Shown here piece by piece: positions 1-8,507 of a stretch of DNA of 64,000 bases. This stretch comes from Pseudolabrys sp. (GTDB taxonomy: Bacteria > Pseudomonadota > Alphaproteobacteria > Rhizobiales > Xanthobacteraceae). A program made the translations under genes and the position numbers. The notes below the pieces were generated by a model. The model was given only the letters and a program-made list of their open reading frames with translations. It was not told the DNA's origin and did no database searches. The stretch lies in assembly GCA_019635575.1 (NCBI GenBank), contig JAHBZF010000003.1:28213-92212 (forward strand), written 5' to 3'. Each line of letters begins with the position of its first letter. Within the stretch, counting starts at the first letter, position 1.

Positions 1-79
1 AAGCAAGCAACAAGCCAACGCCGCGCGCAGTGCGCGCGTTCTTCCTATCCACGAGACGCCCCCCGGTACTTTAAAGTCT

Positions 80-141
80 TGCGGCTTTTCCTGCCGCAGC
101 CATCATGCCGGGCGCTATTCACTTTGACATAGGCCCGGCAT
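80..141 (-). terminator. Possible terminator hairpins after the outer-membrane protein gene
   Basis: Read on the minus strand downstream of the barrel gene there are two inverted repeats. The first has 9-bp perfect arms (105-113 and 133-141) with a 19-base spacer. The second has arms 80-85 and 93-98 around a 7-base loop and is followed by a short T-rich stretch. No clean U-tract is present, so this is a weak call. Confidence 0.3.
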
Positions 142-203
142 GGATTGTGATGATGTGTCGCATTTGCTTAACGCGAACGGGGCTTCCCGCGCGTCAGCAT
201 GCG

Positions 204-926
204 TTAGAACCGGTAGTTCACCCCGGTTTTGAACTGGTGCACGTTCTGCTTGACCGTCACCTGCGTGGTCGCGCCCGCGCTGTCGACCAGCGTCAGCGTC
301 TTGTTGCCGAAGCCGACATAGTTGTATTCGCCGCGCACCGACCAGTTGGTGTTCAGCGCATATTCCACGCCGGCGCCGACGGTCCAGCCGGCCTGACTGT
401 AGCTGTTGCTGGCGGAAGCGCCGGTGACGAGATCCTGCGCGTCGAACCGGAAGCCGCCGAAGGCGACGCCGCCCTTCACATACAGCAGCGCGCGATCGAG
501 TGCGTAGCCGGCGCGGGCCGTCACCAGCGACATCCAGCGCAGCTTTTCCGTGGCGCGGTCCGCATTGTTGGTGGCGGTGTTGACGAGGGTCTGCGAGGCG
601 TCGGCGTTGGAACCGCTGAGATCGGCCTCGAGGCCGAACACCCAGCTATTCATCTGGTAGTTGAAGCCGATCTGGCCGCCGGCGAGGAATCCCTTGAGCG
701 TGTCGCTCGCGGTGATGCCGGGCGTGGTCGGGTCGCCAAGCCTGGCGCGCGACTGCACGTAGCCGAAATGGCCGCCCACATAGAGGCCCGTCCAGTTGAT
801 GGCGGCGATCGGCGCGGTGAGCGCCGGGGCCTTCACGGCCATGTCGGCGGCGGCGGCGTTGCCGGTAAGCGCGGCTGCAGCCGAAGCCATGGCGGCACCG
901 GCCAGAACGAAGCGATGGAAAGTCAT
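204..926 (-). CDS. Outer-membrane beta-barrel protein (Omp25/Omp31-like porin family)
   Basis: A 240-residue protein with an N-terminal signal peptide (hydrophobic residues about 7-26, cleavage after an Ala-rich stretch near AAAADM). The body alternates short amphipathic strands, opens with the WTGLYVGGHFGY motif typical of the alphaproteobacterial Omp25/Omp31/RopB barrel family, and ends in Phe, the usual outer-membrane insertion signal. Length matches the 8-stranded members of the family. Such proteins are abundant structural barrels linking envelope and environment. It is divergent from the AraC-type gene at 1172, and the 245-bp gap carries two direct repeats that may control it. Family assignment is firm; a specific function cannot be read from the sequence. 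Confidence 0.88.
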   Translation of the reverse strand: MTFHRFVLAGAAMASAAAALTGNAAAADMAVKAPALTAPIAAINWTGLYVGGHFGYVQSRARLGDPTTPGITASDTLKGFLAGGQIGFNYQMNSWVFGLEADLSGSNADASQTLVNTATNNADRATEKLRWMSLVTARAGYALDRALLYVKGGVAFGGFRFDAQDLVTGASASNSYSQAGWTVGAGVEYALNTNWSVRGEYNYVGFGNKTLTLVDSAGATTQVTVKQNVHQFKTGVNYRF

Positions 927-1026
927 GAGTCATCCCCCAAATACGATAGCGCGGCCTGTCTCCCCGACGGCCGTTTCCAGGATCAATAGCTGCCATGGGG
1001 TCTATGGCCGGTCACGCTTGCGGACC

Positions 1027-1064
1027 GGTCCTGGCGTCTCAAAGTTCGGTTCTGGCGTCTCAGA
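1027..1064. promoter_or_regulatory. Tandem 17-bp direct repeats, candidate AraC-type binding site
   Basis: Two 17-base copies occupy 1027-1043 and 1048-1064. They share the 11-base core CTGGCGTCTCA exactly and differ only at flanking positions. They start 21 bp apart, two helical turns, the same geometry as the araI1/araI2 half-sites of classical AraC. The repeats lie between the divergent barrel gene (start 926) and the AraC-family gene (start 1172). A role as that regulator's operator is inference. Confidence 0.5.
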
Positions 1065-1171
1065 CCGTCTCGATTTACGAGCTGTTTATTCCGGCATTCG
1101 GCGAGTGTTCATTCCTGATGTGCAGGATGGGTCGCGATCGATCCATCCGCCGGGACTTTTTGCCGCCGCTC

Positions 1172-2236
1172 ATGCCGAAACTGACGCGCCAAGGTGCGCC
1201 CGACCAGTCCCGCATCCCGATGTCACTGTTCAGCACCGAGGGCTTGCCCGCGGCCGAGCGGTTCGCGGCATGGCGCGAGAGCGTCGGCGTGTTCCTGGAG
1301 GTGCGGCAACCTGACGCGACATCGCCCGCAGACTTCAGCGCGCAGGTGGAAGGCTATCTGCTGGAAGACGTATTCCTGTCGCGTTGCACCACCCGTGCCC
1401 AGAAGTTCGACCGGCATGCGGCGCGCATCGCCCAGGATTCCATCGACCATTACATGATCCAGGTGTTCCTCGACGGCGGCGTCGAGATGAACCGGGGGAA
1501 CAATCTGCTGCGGACCCCGCAGAACGGCGTGATCGTCTTCGATCTCGGTGAGGTGATGGACACCTTCAACACCGATTTCGATGTGCTGTCGCTGATCATT
1601 CCGCGGCGCCGGCTGGCCCCGCTGTTGACTTATCCGGACAGTCTCCAGGGCGCCTGCGTCGATCCGGACAGCGGGGCGGGGATTCTGTTCTCGAACTTCG
1701 TCGCGACCCTGTTCTCGGTGGCGCCGACGCTGACGCCGGTGGACGCGAGCCTGTCGGTGCGCACGCTGCTTGATCTCGCGGCGATGGCGTTCAACGGAAT
1801 CGCGCTCAAGACCGGCGATCTGCCGGAGCTGGCGCAGCAGGCCGAGCTGATGCGCGTGCAGAATTACATCAAGGAACGGCTGTCCTCGCCGGCGCTCGAG
1901 CCCGACAGCGTCGCCGAGGGCGTCGGCATGTCGCGCGCGCGGCTGTACCGGCTGTTCGCGCCGATCGGCGGCGTCGCCGATTATATCCGCGAGCAGCGGC
2001 TGCGCCGTTGCCTCGCTGATCTGCTGTCGGCGCAGCATGTGCACCGGCAGATCGCCGACGTCGCCTATCGCTGGGGTTTCAGCGATCCGGTCTCGTTCGC
2101 CAAGGCATTCAAGCAGCGGTTCGGCCGCACCCCGTCGGAGGCGCGCGACGCGGCGGCGACGCTGATGCGCCGCGGCGGCGACGACCCGCGCCCCGGCAAC
2201 CGGCTTTACGAACAGTGGATCACCGGCCTGGCGTGA
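1172..2236 (+). CDS. AraC family transcriptional regulator
   Basis: A 354-residue regulator. The N-terminal part resembles the AraC-binding-like sensor domain found in many alphaproteobacterial catabolic regulators (FSTEGLPAAERFAAWRE at its start). The C-terminal ~100 residues form the double helix-turn-helix: SRARLYRLFAP is the first recognition region, and DVAYRWGFSDPVSFAKAFKQRFGRTP is the classic second HTH signature. The reading frame is open back to 995, but that extension translates the direct repeats at 1027-1064 and shows no family similarity, so I place the start at ATG 1172; ATG 1220 is an alternative. It stops 3 bases before the stop of the convergent mepA-like gene. The ligand is unknown. 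Confidence 0.85.
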   Translation: MPKLTRQGAPDQSRIPMSLFSTEGLPAAERFAAWRESVGVFLEVRQPDATSPADFSAQVEGYLLEDVFLSRCTTRAQKFDRHAARIAQDSIDHYMIQVFLDGGVEMNRGNNLLRTPQNGVIVFDLGEVMDTFNTDFDVLSLIIPRRRLAPLLTYPDSLQGACVDPDSGAGILFSNFVATLFSVAPTLTPVDASLSVRTLLDLAAMAFNGIALKTGDLPELAQQAELMRVQNYIKERLSSPALEPDSVAEGVGMSRARLYRLFAPIGGVADYIREQRLRRCLADLLSAQHVHRQIADVAYRWGFSDPVSFAKAFKQRFGRTPSEARDAAATLMRRGGDDPRPGNRLYEQWITGLA

Positions 2237-2239
2237 TCC

Positions 2240-3583
2240 TCACGGCGCGTTCAGCACCGCTTTGCACGCGGCCGGCAGGTCGGCGAGCTTGAGATATTTC
2301 GGCGGCTTCGGCTTGGTGCCGGGCGGCGCGGGCTTGCGCGGTTCGATCGCCTTGGTGAACCAGAATTTGAAATCCGCGTCGGCACAGCCTTCGCCCGCGC
2401 CGACCGGCGGCTGCTTCTTGCACTCGCTCGCGCCCGGCGGGCAGGCGAGGCGGACATGGATGTGGTCGTGATGGCCATACCAAGGTCTGACGCGCGTGAG
2501 CCATGAGCGGTCGCCGGTGGCGGTCTCGCACATCTGTTTCTTGATCGCTGCGTTGACCAGCACGCGCTCGACATGCGGCATCTGCGCGGCGGCCTTGATG
2601 AAGGCCATGTGCTGCGGCGTGTAGACCTTCGGATTGATGTGCTTCCAGTCCGACGCGACCAGATTGTTGGCGGCCATGTCCTCGCGCTGCTGCGCGGTGA
2701 GGATGTCCTTCGGCATCGGGATGAACCAGATATCGACGTCGAGGCCGGTCTGGTGGCTGACGTGGCCCGACACCGCCGGTCCGCCGCGCGGCTGCGCCAT
2801 GTCGCCGACGAGGATGCCGTTCCAGCCGGTGGCATGCGCCGCGCGTTCGGAGAACGTCTTGATGAAGCGCACCAGTTGCGGCGTGCCCCAGTTGCGGTTG
2901 CGCGACAGCCGCATCACCTGCCAGTGCGGGCCGTTGACCGGCAGCGCGACCGCGCCCTGCAGGCAGCCCTTCGGATAATAGCCGATCGGCTCGGATGGCC
3001 CCTTGGTCGGTGTGCGGACGGCGGCGAATTTATATTTCACCGCGTCTTCCATGCCCGGCGGCGGCTTCGGCGCGTCGGCGAGCTTCGGCGTGATCGTCGG
3101 CGTGGATGGCGCCGCTGTCGGAGAGGTTTCTTCCGGCGTCTCGGTGACGGGCGGTGATGTTGGTGCGTCCGCCACGGCCGGTGGCGCTGTTGGCGTCGGA
3201 GCAGGTGGCGTTACGGCAACAGGTGGCGGCGGCGGTGTCATGGCGAGCGGCGGCGGCAACAGCGGCGGTGCGAGTTGCGGTGTCGCCGCTGGCGGCGGGC
3301 TCGGTGGCGGAGCGGATGGCGGTTGTTGTGCGATTACCGGTGGCGCGGGCGGCGGTGACGGCTGTTGCGCGGTGCGTGGTGGCGCAGGCGATTGCTGGAC
3401 AGGCGCTGGAACGGAGGCTTGCGGGGCCGGCTGTGGCGCGGGCGCTGTCTGCACCGGCGGTGCCGATGTTACTTGCGGCGCGGCCTGCTCGGCGGCATTG
3501 CGCTCGTGATGGCGCATGAGGGTGACGCCGCCGGCCGCCGCCGCGGTCACCATCAACGCAATGAAAGGGCCGCGCGACAGCAT
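2240..3583 (-). CDS. mepA: Penicillin-insensitive murein endopeptidase (MepA family) with long Pro-rich linker
   Basis: A 447-residue protein. Residues about 5-22 form a hydrophobic segment (signal anchor or signal peptide). Residues about 30-185 are a low-complexity Pro/Ala/Thr-rich linker. The rest is a MepA-type LAS metallopeptidase domain: SGHVSHQTGLDVDIWF carries the zinc His and Asp, and WYGHHDHIHVRL the second His pair. MepA cleaves D-Ala-meso-DAP crosslinks in the periplasm. E. coli MepA is about 274 residues, so the catalytic half has normal size and the linker is the addition. The C-terminal Cys residues (CPPG, CKKQ, GCAD, ACK) may form disulfides. It lies 163 bp downstream of lepA on the same strand, with a palindromic repeat between them. 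Confidence 0.88.
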   Translation of the reverse strand: MLSRGPFIALMVTAAAAGGVTLMRHHERNAAEQAAPQVTSAPPVQTAPAPQPAPQASVPAPVQQSPAPPRTAQQPSPPPAPPVIAQQPPSAPPPSPPPAATPQLAPPLLPPPLAMTPPPPPVAVTPPAPTPTAPPAVADAPTSPPVTETPEETSPTAAPSTPTITPKLADAPKPPPGMEDAVKYKFAAVRTPTKGPSEPIGYYPKGCLQGAVALPVNGPHWQVMRLSRNRNWGTPQLVRFIKTFSERAAHATGWNGILVGDMAQPRGGPAVSGHVSHQTGLDVDIWFIPMPKDILTAQQREDMAANNLVASDWKHINPKVYTPQHMAFIKAAAQMPHVERVLVNAAIKKQMCETATGDRSWLTRVRPWYGHHDHIHVRLACPPGASECKKQPPVGAGEGCADADFKFWFTKAIEPRKPAPPGTKPKPPKYLKLADLPAACKAVLNAP

Positions 3584-3597
3584 GAGGGGCAGGTCTA

Positions 3598-3646
3598 GAG
3601 CATGCTCCCGAAAAGTGGGAACCGGTTGTCGGATGAGATCATGCTC
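3598..3646. repeat. Dispersed palindromic intergenic repeat
   Basis: A 49-bp element bounded by GAGCAT and ATGCTC with the interior GAAAAGTGGGAACCGGTT. I recognise the reverse-complement form (ACCGGTTCCCACTTTTC followed by GATCATGCTC-like ends) as a repeat scattered between genes of Bradyrhizobium, Rhodopseudomonas and relatives. It sits between lepA and the mepA-like gene. I found no second copy in this window. Confidence 0.7.
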
Positions 3647-3746
3647 AGATACCTGACCCGCCGGGCGCTGTCAGGTTAAAACGGTGTGACGGTTAAATGG
3701 CGGTCCGTTAACGCCGCGGTTCCATCGTTAACGGCGGCCGGCGGCG

Positions 3747-5552
3747 TCAGACGTCCACCTTGAGCGCCGCGATGAAGGCTTCCTGCGGAATATCGACCTT
3801 GCCGTATTGCCGCATCTTCTTCTTGCCTTCCTTCTGCTTGTCCAGAAGCTTTCTCTTTCTGGAGACGTCGCCGCCGTAGCACTTGGCGGTCACGTCCTTG
3901 CGCAGCGCGCGCACCGTCTCGCGAGCGATGATCTTGCCGCCGATGGCGGCCTGGATCGGCACCTGGAACATGTGCGGCGGGATCAGCTCCTTCAGCTTCT
4001 CCACCATGGCGCGGCCGCGCTGCTCGGCGCGCGAGCGGTGCACCAGCATCGACAGCGCATCGACCGGCTCGGCGTTGACCAGGATCTGCATCTTGACGAG
4101 GTCGGATGCTCGATAGTCAGTGAGGTGATAGTCGAACGAGGCGTAGCCGCGCGACACCGACTTCAGCCGGTCGTAGAAGTCGAACACCACCTCGTTGAGC
4201 GGCAGCTCGTACTTCACCATGGCGCGGGCGCCCACATAGGTGAGCTCCTTCTGCGTGCCGCGCCGTTCCTGGCACAGCTTGAGCACGCTGCCGAGATATT
4301 CGTCCGGGGTGAGGATGGTCGCCTCGATCCACGGTTCCTCGATCTCGGCGATCTTCACCACGTCCGGCATGTCGACCGGGTTGTGGATCTCGATCTCCCT
4401 GCCGTCGGTCAGCTTCATCTTGTAGATGACGCTCGGCGCGGTCGCGATCAGGTTGAGGTTGAACTCGCGCTCCAGCCGCTCCTGGATGATCTCGAGATGG
4501 AGCAGGCCGAGGAAGCCGCAGCGGAAGCCGAAGCCGAGCGCCGCCGACGTCTCCATTTCGAAAGAAAAGCTCGCGTCGTTGAGGCGCAGCTTGCCCATCG
4601 CCGCGCGCAGCGTCTCGAAGTCGTCGGCGTCGACCGGGAACAGGCCGCAGAACACGACGGGGATCGCCGGCTTGAAGCCCGGCAGCATCTCGGCGACCGG
4701 CCTCCTGTCGTCGGTGATGGTGTCGCCGACGCGGGTGTCGGCGACCTCCTTGATCGCGGCGGTGATGAAGCCGATCTCGCCGGGGCCGAGCTCCTCGACC
4801 TGCTGCATCTTCGGGGTGAAGACGCCGACGCGCTCGACGTCGTAGGCCGCATTGGTGCCCATCATGCGGATGCGCTGGCCCTTCCGCATCACGCCGTCGA
4901 CGACGCGGATCAGCACGACGACGCCGAGATAGGCGTCGTACCAGCTGTCGACGAGCAGCGCCTTGAGCGGCGCCGCGCGGTCGCCCTTCGGCGGCGGCAG
5001 GCGAGTGACGATGGCTTCCAGCACGTCGGGAATGCCGACGCCGGTCTTGGCCGAGATCGGGATCGCATTGGAGGCATCGAGCCCGATCACTTCCTCGATC
5101 TGCTCCTTGACGCGGTCCGGCTCGGCGGCAGGCAGGTCAACCTTGTTGAGCACCGGCACGATCTCGTGGCCCGCCTCGATGGCCTGGTAGACATTGGCGA
5201 GCGTCTGCGCCTCGACGCCTTGGGAGGCGTCCACCACGAGGAGCGAGCCCTCGCAGGCGGCGAGCGACCGCGACACCTCATAGGCGAAATCGACGTGGCC
5301 GGGCGTATCCATCAGGTTCAGGATATAGGTCTTGCCATCCTTGGCCGGGTATTCCAGCCGCACGGTCTGCGCCTTAATGGTGATGCCGCGCTCGCGCTCG
5401 ATATCCATGGAGTCGAGCACCTGTTCGGACATCTCGCGATCGGACAGGGCGCCCGTCATCTGGATCAGACGGTCGGCCAGCGTCGATTTGCCATGGTCGA
5501 TATGCGCGACGATGGAAAAGTTGCGGATGGTGTCGATCGGGGCGGTCGTCAT
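3747..5552 (-). CDS. lepA: Elongation factor 4 (LepA), back-translocating ribosomal GTPase
   Basis: A 601-residue translational GTPase that acts on stalled or mistranslocated ribosomes. The G domain carries AHIDHGKST (G1), DTPGHVDF (G3) and NKVDLP (G4). These are followed by EF-G-like domains II, III and V and the LepA-specific C-terminal domain containing [25 protein letters not shown]. Length matches the family. The frame is open far upstream, but the ATG at 5552 gives the canonical start ([19 protein letters not shown]); the upstream extension is not LepA-like. It is divergent from the GT39 gene across 180 bp. Confidence 0.98.
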   Translation of the reverse strand: MTTAPIDTIRNFSIVAHIDHGKSTLADRLIQMTGALSDREMSEQVLDSMDIERERGITIKAQTVRLEYPAKDGKTYILNLMDTPGHVDFAYEVSRSLAACEGSLLVVDASQGVEAQTLANVYQAIEAGHEIVPVLNKVDLPAAEPDRVKEQIEEVIGLDASNAIPISAKTGVGIPDVLEAIVTRLPPPKGDRAAPLKALLVDSWYDAYLGVVVLIRVVDGVMRKGQRIRMMGTNAAYDVERVGVFTPKMQQVEELGPGEIGFITAAIKEVADTRVGDTITDDRRPVAEMLPGFKPAIPVVFCGLFPVDADDFETLRAAMGKLRLNDASFSFEMETSAALGFGFRCGFLGLLHLEIIQERLEREFNLNLIATAPSVIYKMKLTDGREIEIHNPVDMPDVVKIAEIEEPWIEATILTPDEYLGSVLKLCQERRGTQKELTYVGARAMVKYELPLNEVVFDFYDRLKSVSRGYASFDYHLTDYRASDLVKMQILVNAEPVDALSMLVHRSRAEQRGRAMVEKLKELIPPHMFQVPIQAAIGGKIIARETVRALRKDVTAKCYGGDVSRKRKLLDKQKEGKKKMRQYGKVDIPQEAFIAALKVDV

Positions 5553-5732
5553 GCGGCGCGGGATAACACTGGCGTTGCGGGGCTTCAAGCTGCGCCTGCC
5601 GGGGCAGGCGCCGGGCCGAATTTTGCTCCCCAAACAAGGCGGAAAAGCCGGGTCGGAAATCCTCTCCGTAATGGAAGGCGAGGCTGGACGCCTCCCGTGG
5701 ACGCCCCGGACCGGCCGTGCCATGAACCCGGC

Positions 5733-7289
5733 ATGACCGGTGCCAAGCCTTCCCGTCCTTTCCGCGCCATCGACACCTTGGGCGGCCGCCTGCGCGCGGC
5801 GCTGGCCGATCCCCTCCATGGCGACCGGCGCAATAACCGTAATATGGCGCTGGCGCTCGTGCTCTATACGCTGCTCTGGGCGCTCTATGGCGTTCTGGCC
5901 AAGGCCGGGCAGGACGTGCATCCGGACATGGCCGAGCTGGTCACCTGGGCGCGCGAGCCGGCGCTCGGCTATTTCAAGCACCCGCCGCTGGCTGCGTGGC
6001 TGGTCGCGGGCTGGTTCCACGTCTTTCCGGTGGCCGACTGGTCCTATTATCTGCTGGCGGCGATGGTGCCGTCGCTGGCGCTGTGGATCGTCTGGCGCCT
6101 GAGCGCCGACTACCTCGATATCGACAAGCGCATCCTCGGTGTCGCGCTGCTGACGCTGACGCCGTTCTTCGGCGTCATCGCGCTCAAATATAACGTCAAC
6201 ACCGTGCTGCTGCCGCTGTGGGCGGCGACCGCGTTCGCGTTCCTGCGCGCGTTCGAGCGGCGCAGCCTCCTCTGGGCGGTGTTGGCTGGGCTGTGCGCGG
6301 CGGGCGCGATGCTCGGCAAATACTGGTCGATGTTTCTGATCGCCGGGCTGGTGCTGGCGGCGCTGCTGGATCGCCGCCGCTGGTCGTTCCTGCTGTCGCC
6401 GGTGGCGTGGATCATGGTCGTTGTCGGCGCAGCCGTACTGGCGCCGCACATCGTCTGGCTGGTGCAGAACGATTATCCGCCGTTCCGCTATGTCGCGGCG
6501 GCGCACGCGCCGGCGACATTGCTCGCCTCGGCGCGCAGCGCACTAACGTATCTACTCGGCTCCACCGCCTATGTGGCGCTGCCGGTCATTCTCGTTCTGC
6601 TCGCGGCGCGGCCGGATCGCGCCACGGTGCACGACATGCTGTGGCCGCAAGACCCGGCGCGGCGGCTCGCGGCGCGCGCGTTCTGGCTGCCGCTGCTGCT
6701 GCCGATGTTCGGCGCCATCGCGTTTTCCGTCGAGGTGACGTCGCTGTGGAGCATGTCGGCATTCGCATTGTTGCCGGTGGTGCTGCTGTCGCCGCCGCGG
6801 CTCGTCGTGCCGCGCATCGCGGTCGATCGCATCCTGACTCTCGCCATCGCCATTCCGGTACTGATGACGTTGGCCGCGCCGGTGATCGCCATCGTCATCC
6901 AGCGCAACGGCCTGCCGCCGGATCAGACTCAAGGCAGTCTCGTCGCGCCGTGGGTCGAAGCGACTTGGCGTGCCCGCGTTACCGCGCCGCTGCGCATCGT
7001 TGGCGGCGACAATGCTTATGGTACGGCGTTCTATCTGGCCGACAAGCCGACAGCGTTTCCCGACTTCAACAAGACGGAAGCGATCTGGATGGACGACGCG
7101 CGCGTGACGCGCGACGGCATGGCGATGGTGTGCCGCGTCGACAATGCCGGTTGCGTCACCGAGGCGCAGCGCCGCGTGGCCGCCGATCCGCGTGGGGGCG
7201 CGCCGGTCGATGTGACGGTCGCGCGCACGCTCGCCGGTTATTCCGAGCCGCCGCAGCGTTATCGCATCTGGGTGCTGCCACCGAAGTGA
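5733..7289 (+). CDS. Glycosyltransferase family 39 (ArnT/PMT-like) integral membrane protein
   Basis: A 518-residue polytopic membrane protein with about ten hydrophobic helices. Near the N-terminus it has [31 protein letters not shown], the first-loop pattern of GT39/PMT-type transferases: an acidic residue early in the loop, then GYxxHPPL. These enzymes transfer a sugar from a polyprenyl-phosphate donor to lipid or protein on the periplasmic face. The C-terminal ~100 residues are soluble. The start at ATG 5733 is chosen because the upstream frame runs antisense to lepA. Donor and acceptor cannot be inferred, and no polysaccharide genes lie nearby. Confidence 0.82.
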   Translation: MTGAKPSRPFRAIDTLGGRLRAALADPLHGDRRNNRNMALALVLYTLLWALYGVLAKAGQDVHPDMAELVTWAREPALGYFKHPPLAAWLVAGWFHVFPVADWSYYLLAAMVPSLALWIVWRLSADYLDIDKRILGVALLTLTPFFGVIALKYNVNTVLLPLWAATAFAFLRAFERRSLLWAVLAGLCAAGAMLGKYWSMFLIAGLVLAALLDRRRWSFLLSPVAWIMVVVGAAVLAPHIVWLVQNDYPPFRYVAAAHAPATLLASARSALTYLLGSTAYVALPVILVLLAARPDRATVHDMLWPQDPARRLAARAFWLPLLLPMFGAIAFSVEVTSLWSMSAFALLPVVLLSPPRLVVPRIAVDRILTLAIAIPVLMTLAAPVIAIVIQRNGLPPDQTQGSLVAPWVEATWRARVTAPLRIVGGDNAYGTAFYLADKPTAFPDFNKTEAIWMDDARVTRDGMAMVCRVDNAGCVTEAQRRVAADPRGGAPVDVTVARTLAGYSEPPQRYRIWVLPPK

Positions 7290-7424
7290 GGTCGCATCGG
7301 TGCGGCGGATGGTGTCGTTCTTACTCCGCCTTATCTTGATGAGCGGACGACGTTCGCGTCTCGAATGATAAGGTGAGCATGGTGCGCTCCTCGCCGTGAG
7401 GCTTGGATGGAACTAGCAGGGCTT

Positions 7425-8357
7425 TCACCCTGCCTTGCAAAATGCCGCGCGCAATGCGGTGTAATCCTCGCGCAGCCTGGCGACGATGTCAGTCACCGGT
7501 TCGGACGCGGTCACGGCACCGACCGCCTGGCCCGCGCCCCAGATGTTCTTCCACGGCTTCGCCTTATCGGCCGAGGTGAAGTCCATCTTGCGCTCGGCGC
7601 GCAGCATCTCCGGCGTGAAGCCCGCGGCGGTGAGGCTTGGCAGCATCCAGTTGGCTGGTACGCCGGTGACGGCGGCGCTGGTGACGATGTCTTCCATGCT
7701 GACGGCGATGGTCATGGCCTTGCGATCCGGCTCGCCGAGGCTTTCTTGTGCGGCGAGGAAGCGTGTGCCCATGTAAGCGAAGTCGGCGCCGAGCGCCTGC
7801 GCCGCGAGAATGCTGCGCGCATCGGAGATCGCACCCGACAGCACGATCGGCCCGGACCAGAAACGCCGCACCTCGGCAACGAACGCGAACGGACTGTAGG
7901 AGCCGGTGTGGCCGCCTGCGCCGGCGCTGACCAGAACAAGGCCGTCCGCACCGGCCTCAATCGCCTTGCGTGCATGGACCGGCCGCGACACATCGGCGAA
8001 TACAAGCCCGCCGTAACCATGCACCGTGTCCAGCACCCGCGCGGGCGACCCGAGCGCGGTGATCACCAGCGGCGGCTTGTGGCGTTTGACGATCTCGATC
8101 TCGGCGTCGAAGCGCGCATAACTGCTGTGGCAGATCAAGTTAAGCGCCCAGGGAGCCGCGTCCCGCGTCTCCATCGAAATCCGCGCGCACCAGGCGTCGA
8201 GCGTGCCGAGCTCGCGCGCATTCGGCGCCGGAAAGCAGCCGATCACGCCGGCGCGGCAGGCGGCGATCACCATGTCCGGTCCCGAGATCAGGAACATTGG
8301 CGCGACGATCACCGGCAGCGTCATCCGCGCCCGCAGCGCCTCGAGCTTATTCGTCAC
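7425..8357 (-). CDS. Nitronate monooxygenase (2-nitropropane dioxygenase-like flavoprotein)
   Basis: A 310-residue FMN-dependent TIM-barrel enzyme. Family marks are PVIVAPMFLISGPDMVIAACRAG at the N-terminus, the AGAGGHTGSYSPFAFV glycine-rich/His segment (catalytic His region of NMO), SGAISDARSILAAQALGADFAYMGTRFLA (phosphate binding), and a Cys-poor C-terminus. NMOs oxidise nitronates to carbonyls plus nitrite, and many family members have other flavin-dependent roles. The GTG at 8357 is preferred because GGAGG precedes it by 5 bases. An ATG at 8414 lies inside the operator palindrome and would add 19 atypical residues. It is divergent from the acyl-CoA ligase, with a shared operator between them, so it probably belongs to the TetR regulon. 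Confidence 0.85.
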   Translation of the reverse strand: MTNKLEALRARMTLPVIVAPMFLISGPDMVIAACRAGVIGCFPAPNARELGTLDAWCARISMETRDAAPWALNLICHSSYARFDAEIEIVKRHKPPLVITALGSPARVLDTVHGYGGLVFADVSRPVHARKAIEAGADGLVLVSAGAGGHTGSYSPFAFVAEVRRFWSGPIVLSGAISDARSILAAQALGADFAYMGTRFLAAQESLGEPDRKAMTIAVSMEDIVTSAAVTGVPANWMLPSLTAAGFTPEMLRAERKMDFTSADKAKPWKNIWGAGQAVGAVTASEPVTDIVARLREDYTALRAAFCKAG

Positions 8358-8386
8358 TGGGGCCTCCGTGGGCGGCCGCCGGAGCA

Positions 8387-8415
8387 TTGACGCGGCGCCC
8401 TTAAAACCATACACA
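8387..8415 (+). promoter_or_regulatory. Candidate promoter for the acyl-CoA ligase gene
   Basis: TTGACG (8387-8392) is followed after 17 bases by TACACA (8410-8415), a good -35 and a mediocre -10. The -10 overlaps the left half of the operator palindrome, so a bound repressor would block it. Confidence 0.35.
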
Positions 8416-8434
8416 TATGTATGGTTTTAAGGGC
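8397..8434. promoter_or_regulatory. 38-bp palindromic operator (TetR regulon site 1)
   Basis: A perfect inverted repeat with 17-base arms (8397-8413 and 8418-8434) and a 4-base centre, containing the core CATACA-N4-TGTATG at 8408-8423. It lies between the divergent nitronate monooxygenase and acyl-CoA ligase genes. The same core recurs at 10897, 17912 and 18084. Palindromes of this size and symmetry are typical of TetR dimers; the TetR gene at 10131-10751 is the obvious candidate. Confidence 0.75.
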
Positions 8435-8451
8435 TGGCCGGCGATTGTCAA
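8424..8451 (-). promoter_or_regulatory. Promoter of the nitronate monooxygenase gene
   Basis: On the minus strand TTGACA (8451-8446) is followed after 16 bases by TAAAAC (8429-8424). The operator core (8408-8423) begins at the next base, so a bound repressor would cover the transcription start. Confidence 0.5.
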
Positions 8452-8507
8452 ATCGATAGGTCGGCCGCAACCTCGTTCACGGTCGCTTTCTGGTGCTTGC
8501 TTCAACA

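Noticed and set aside
22-38. GC-only inverted repeat (7-bp stem, 3-base loop) at the left edge
   Set aside because: Repetitive CG sequence far from any gene end; no U-tract of note, so not called as a terminator.
3003-3509. Gly-rich plus-strand frame
   Set aside because: Mirror image of the Pro-rich linker of the mepA-like gene; low complexity only.
3807-5732. Long plus-strand open frame preceding the GT39 gene (would make an 1160-residue protein)
   Set aside because: It is antisense to lepA, His/Asp/Arg-rich with no domain, and the GT39 similarity begins at ATG 5733.
5553-6506. N-terminal extension of lepA on the minus strand
   Set aside because: Arg/Gln-rich antisense of the GT39 gene; the canonical LepA start is at 5552.
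8357-8414. Longer start of the nitronate monooxygenase within the palindrome
   Set aside because: GTG 8357 has GGAGG at good spacing and begins at the conserved region; the longer form would translate half of the operator.
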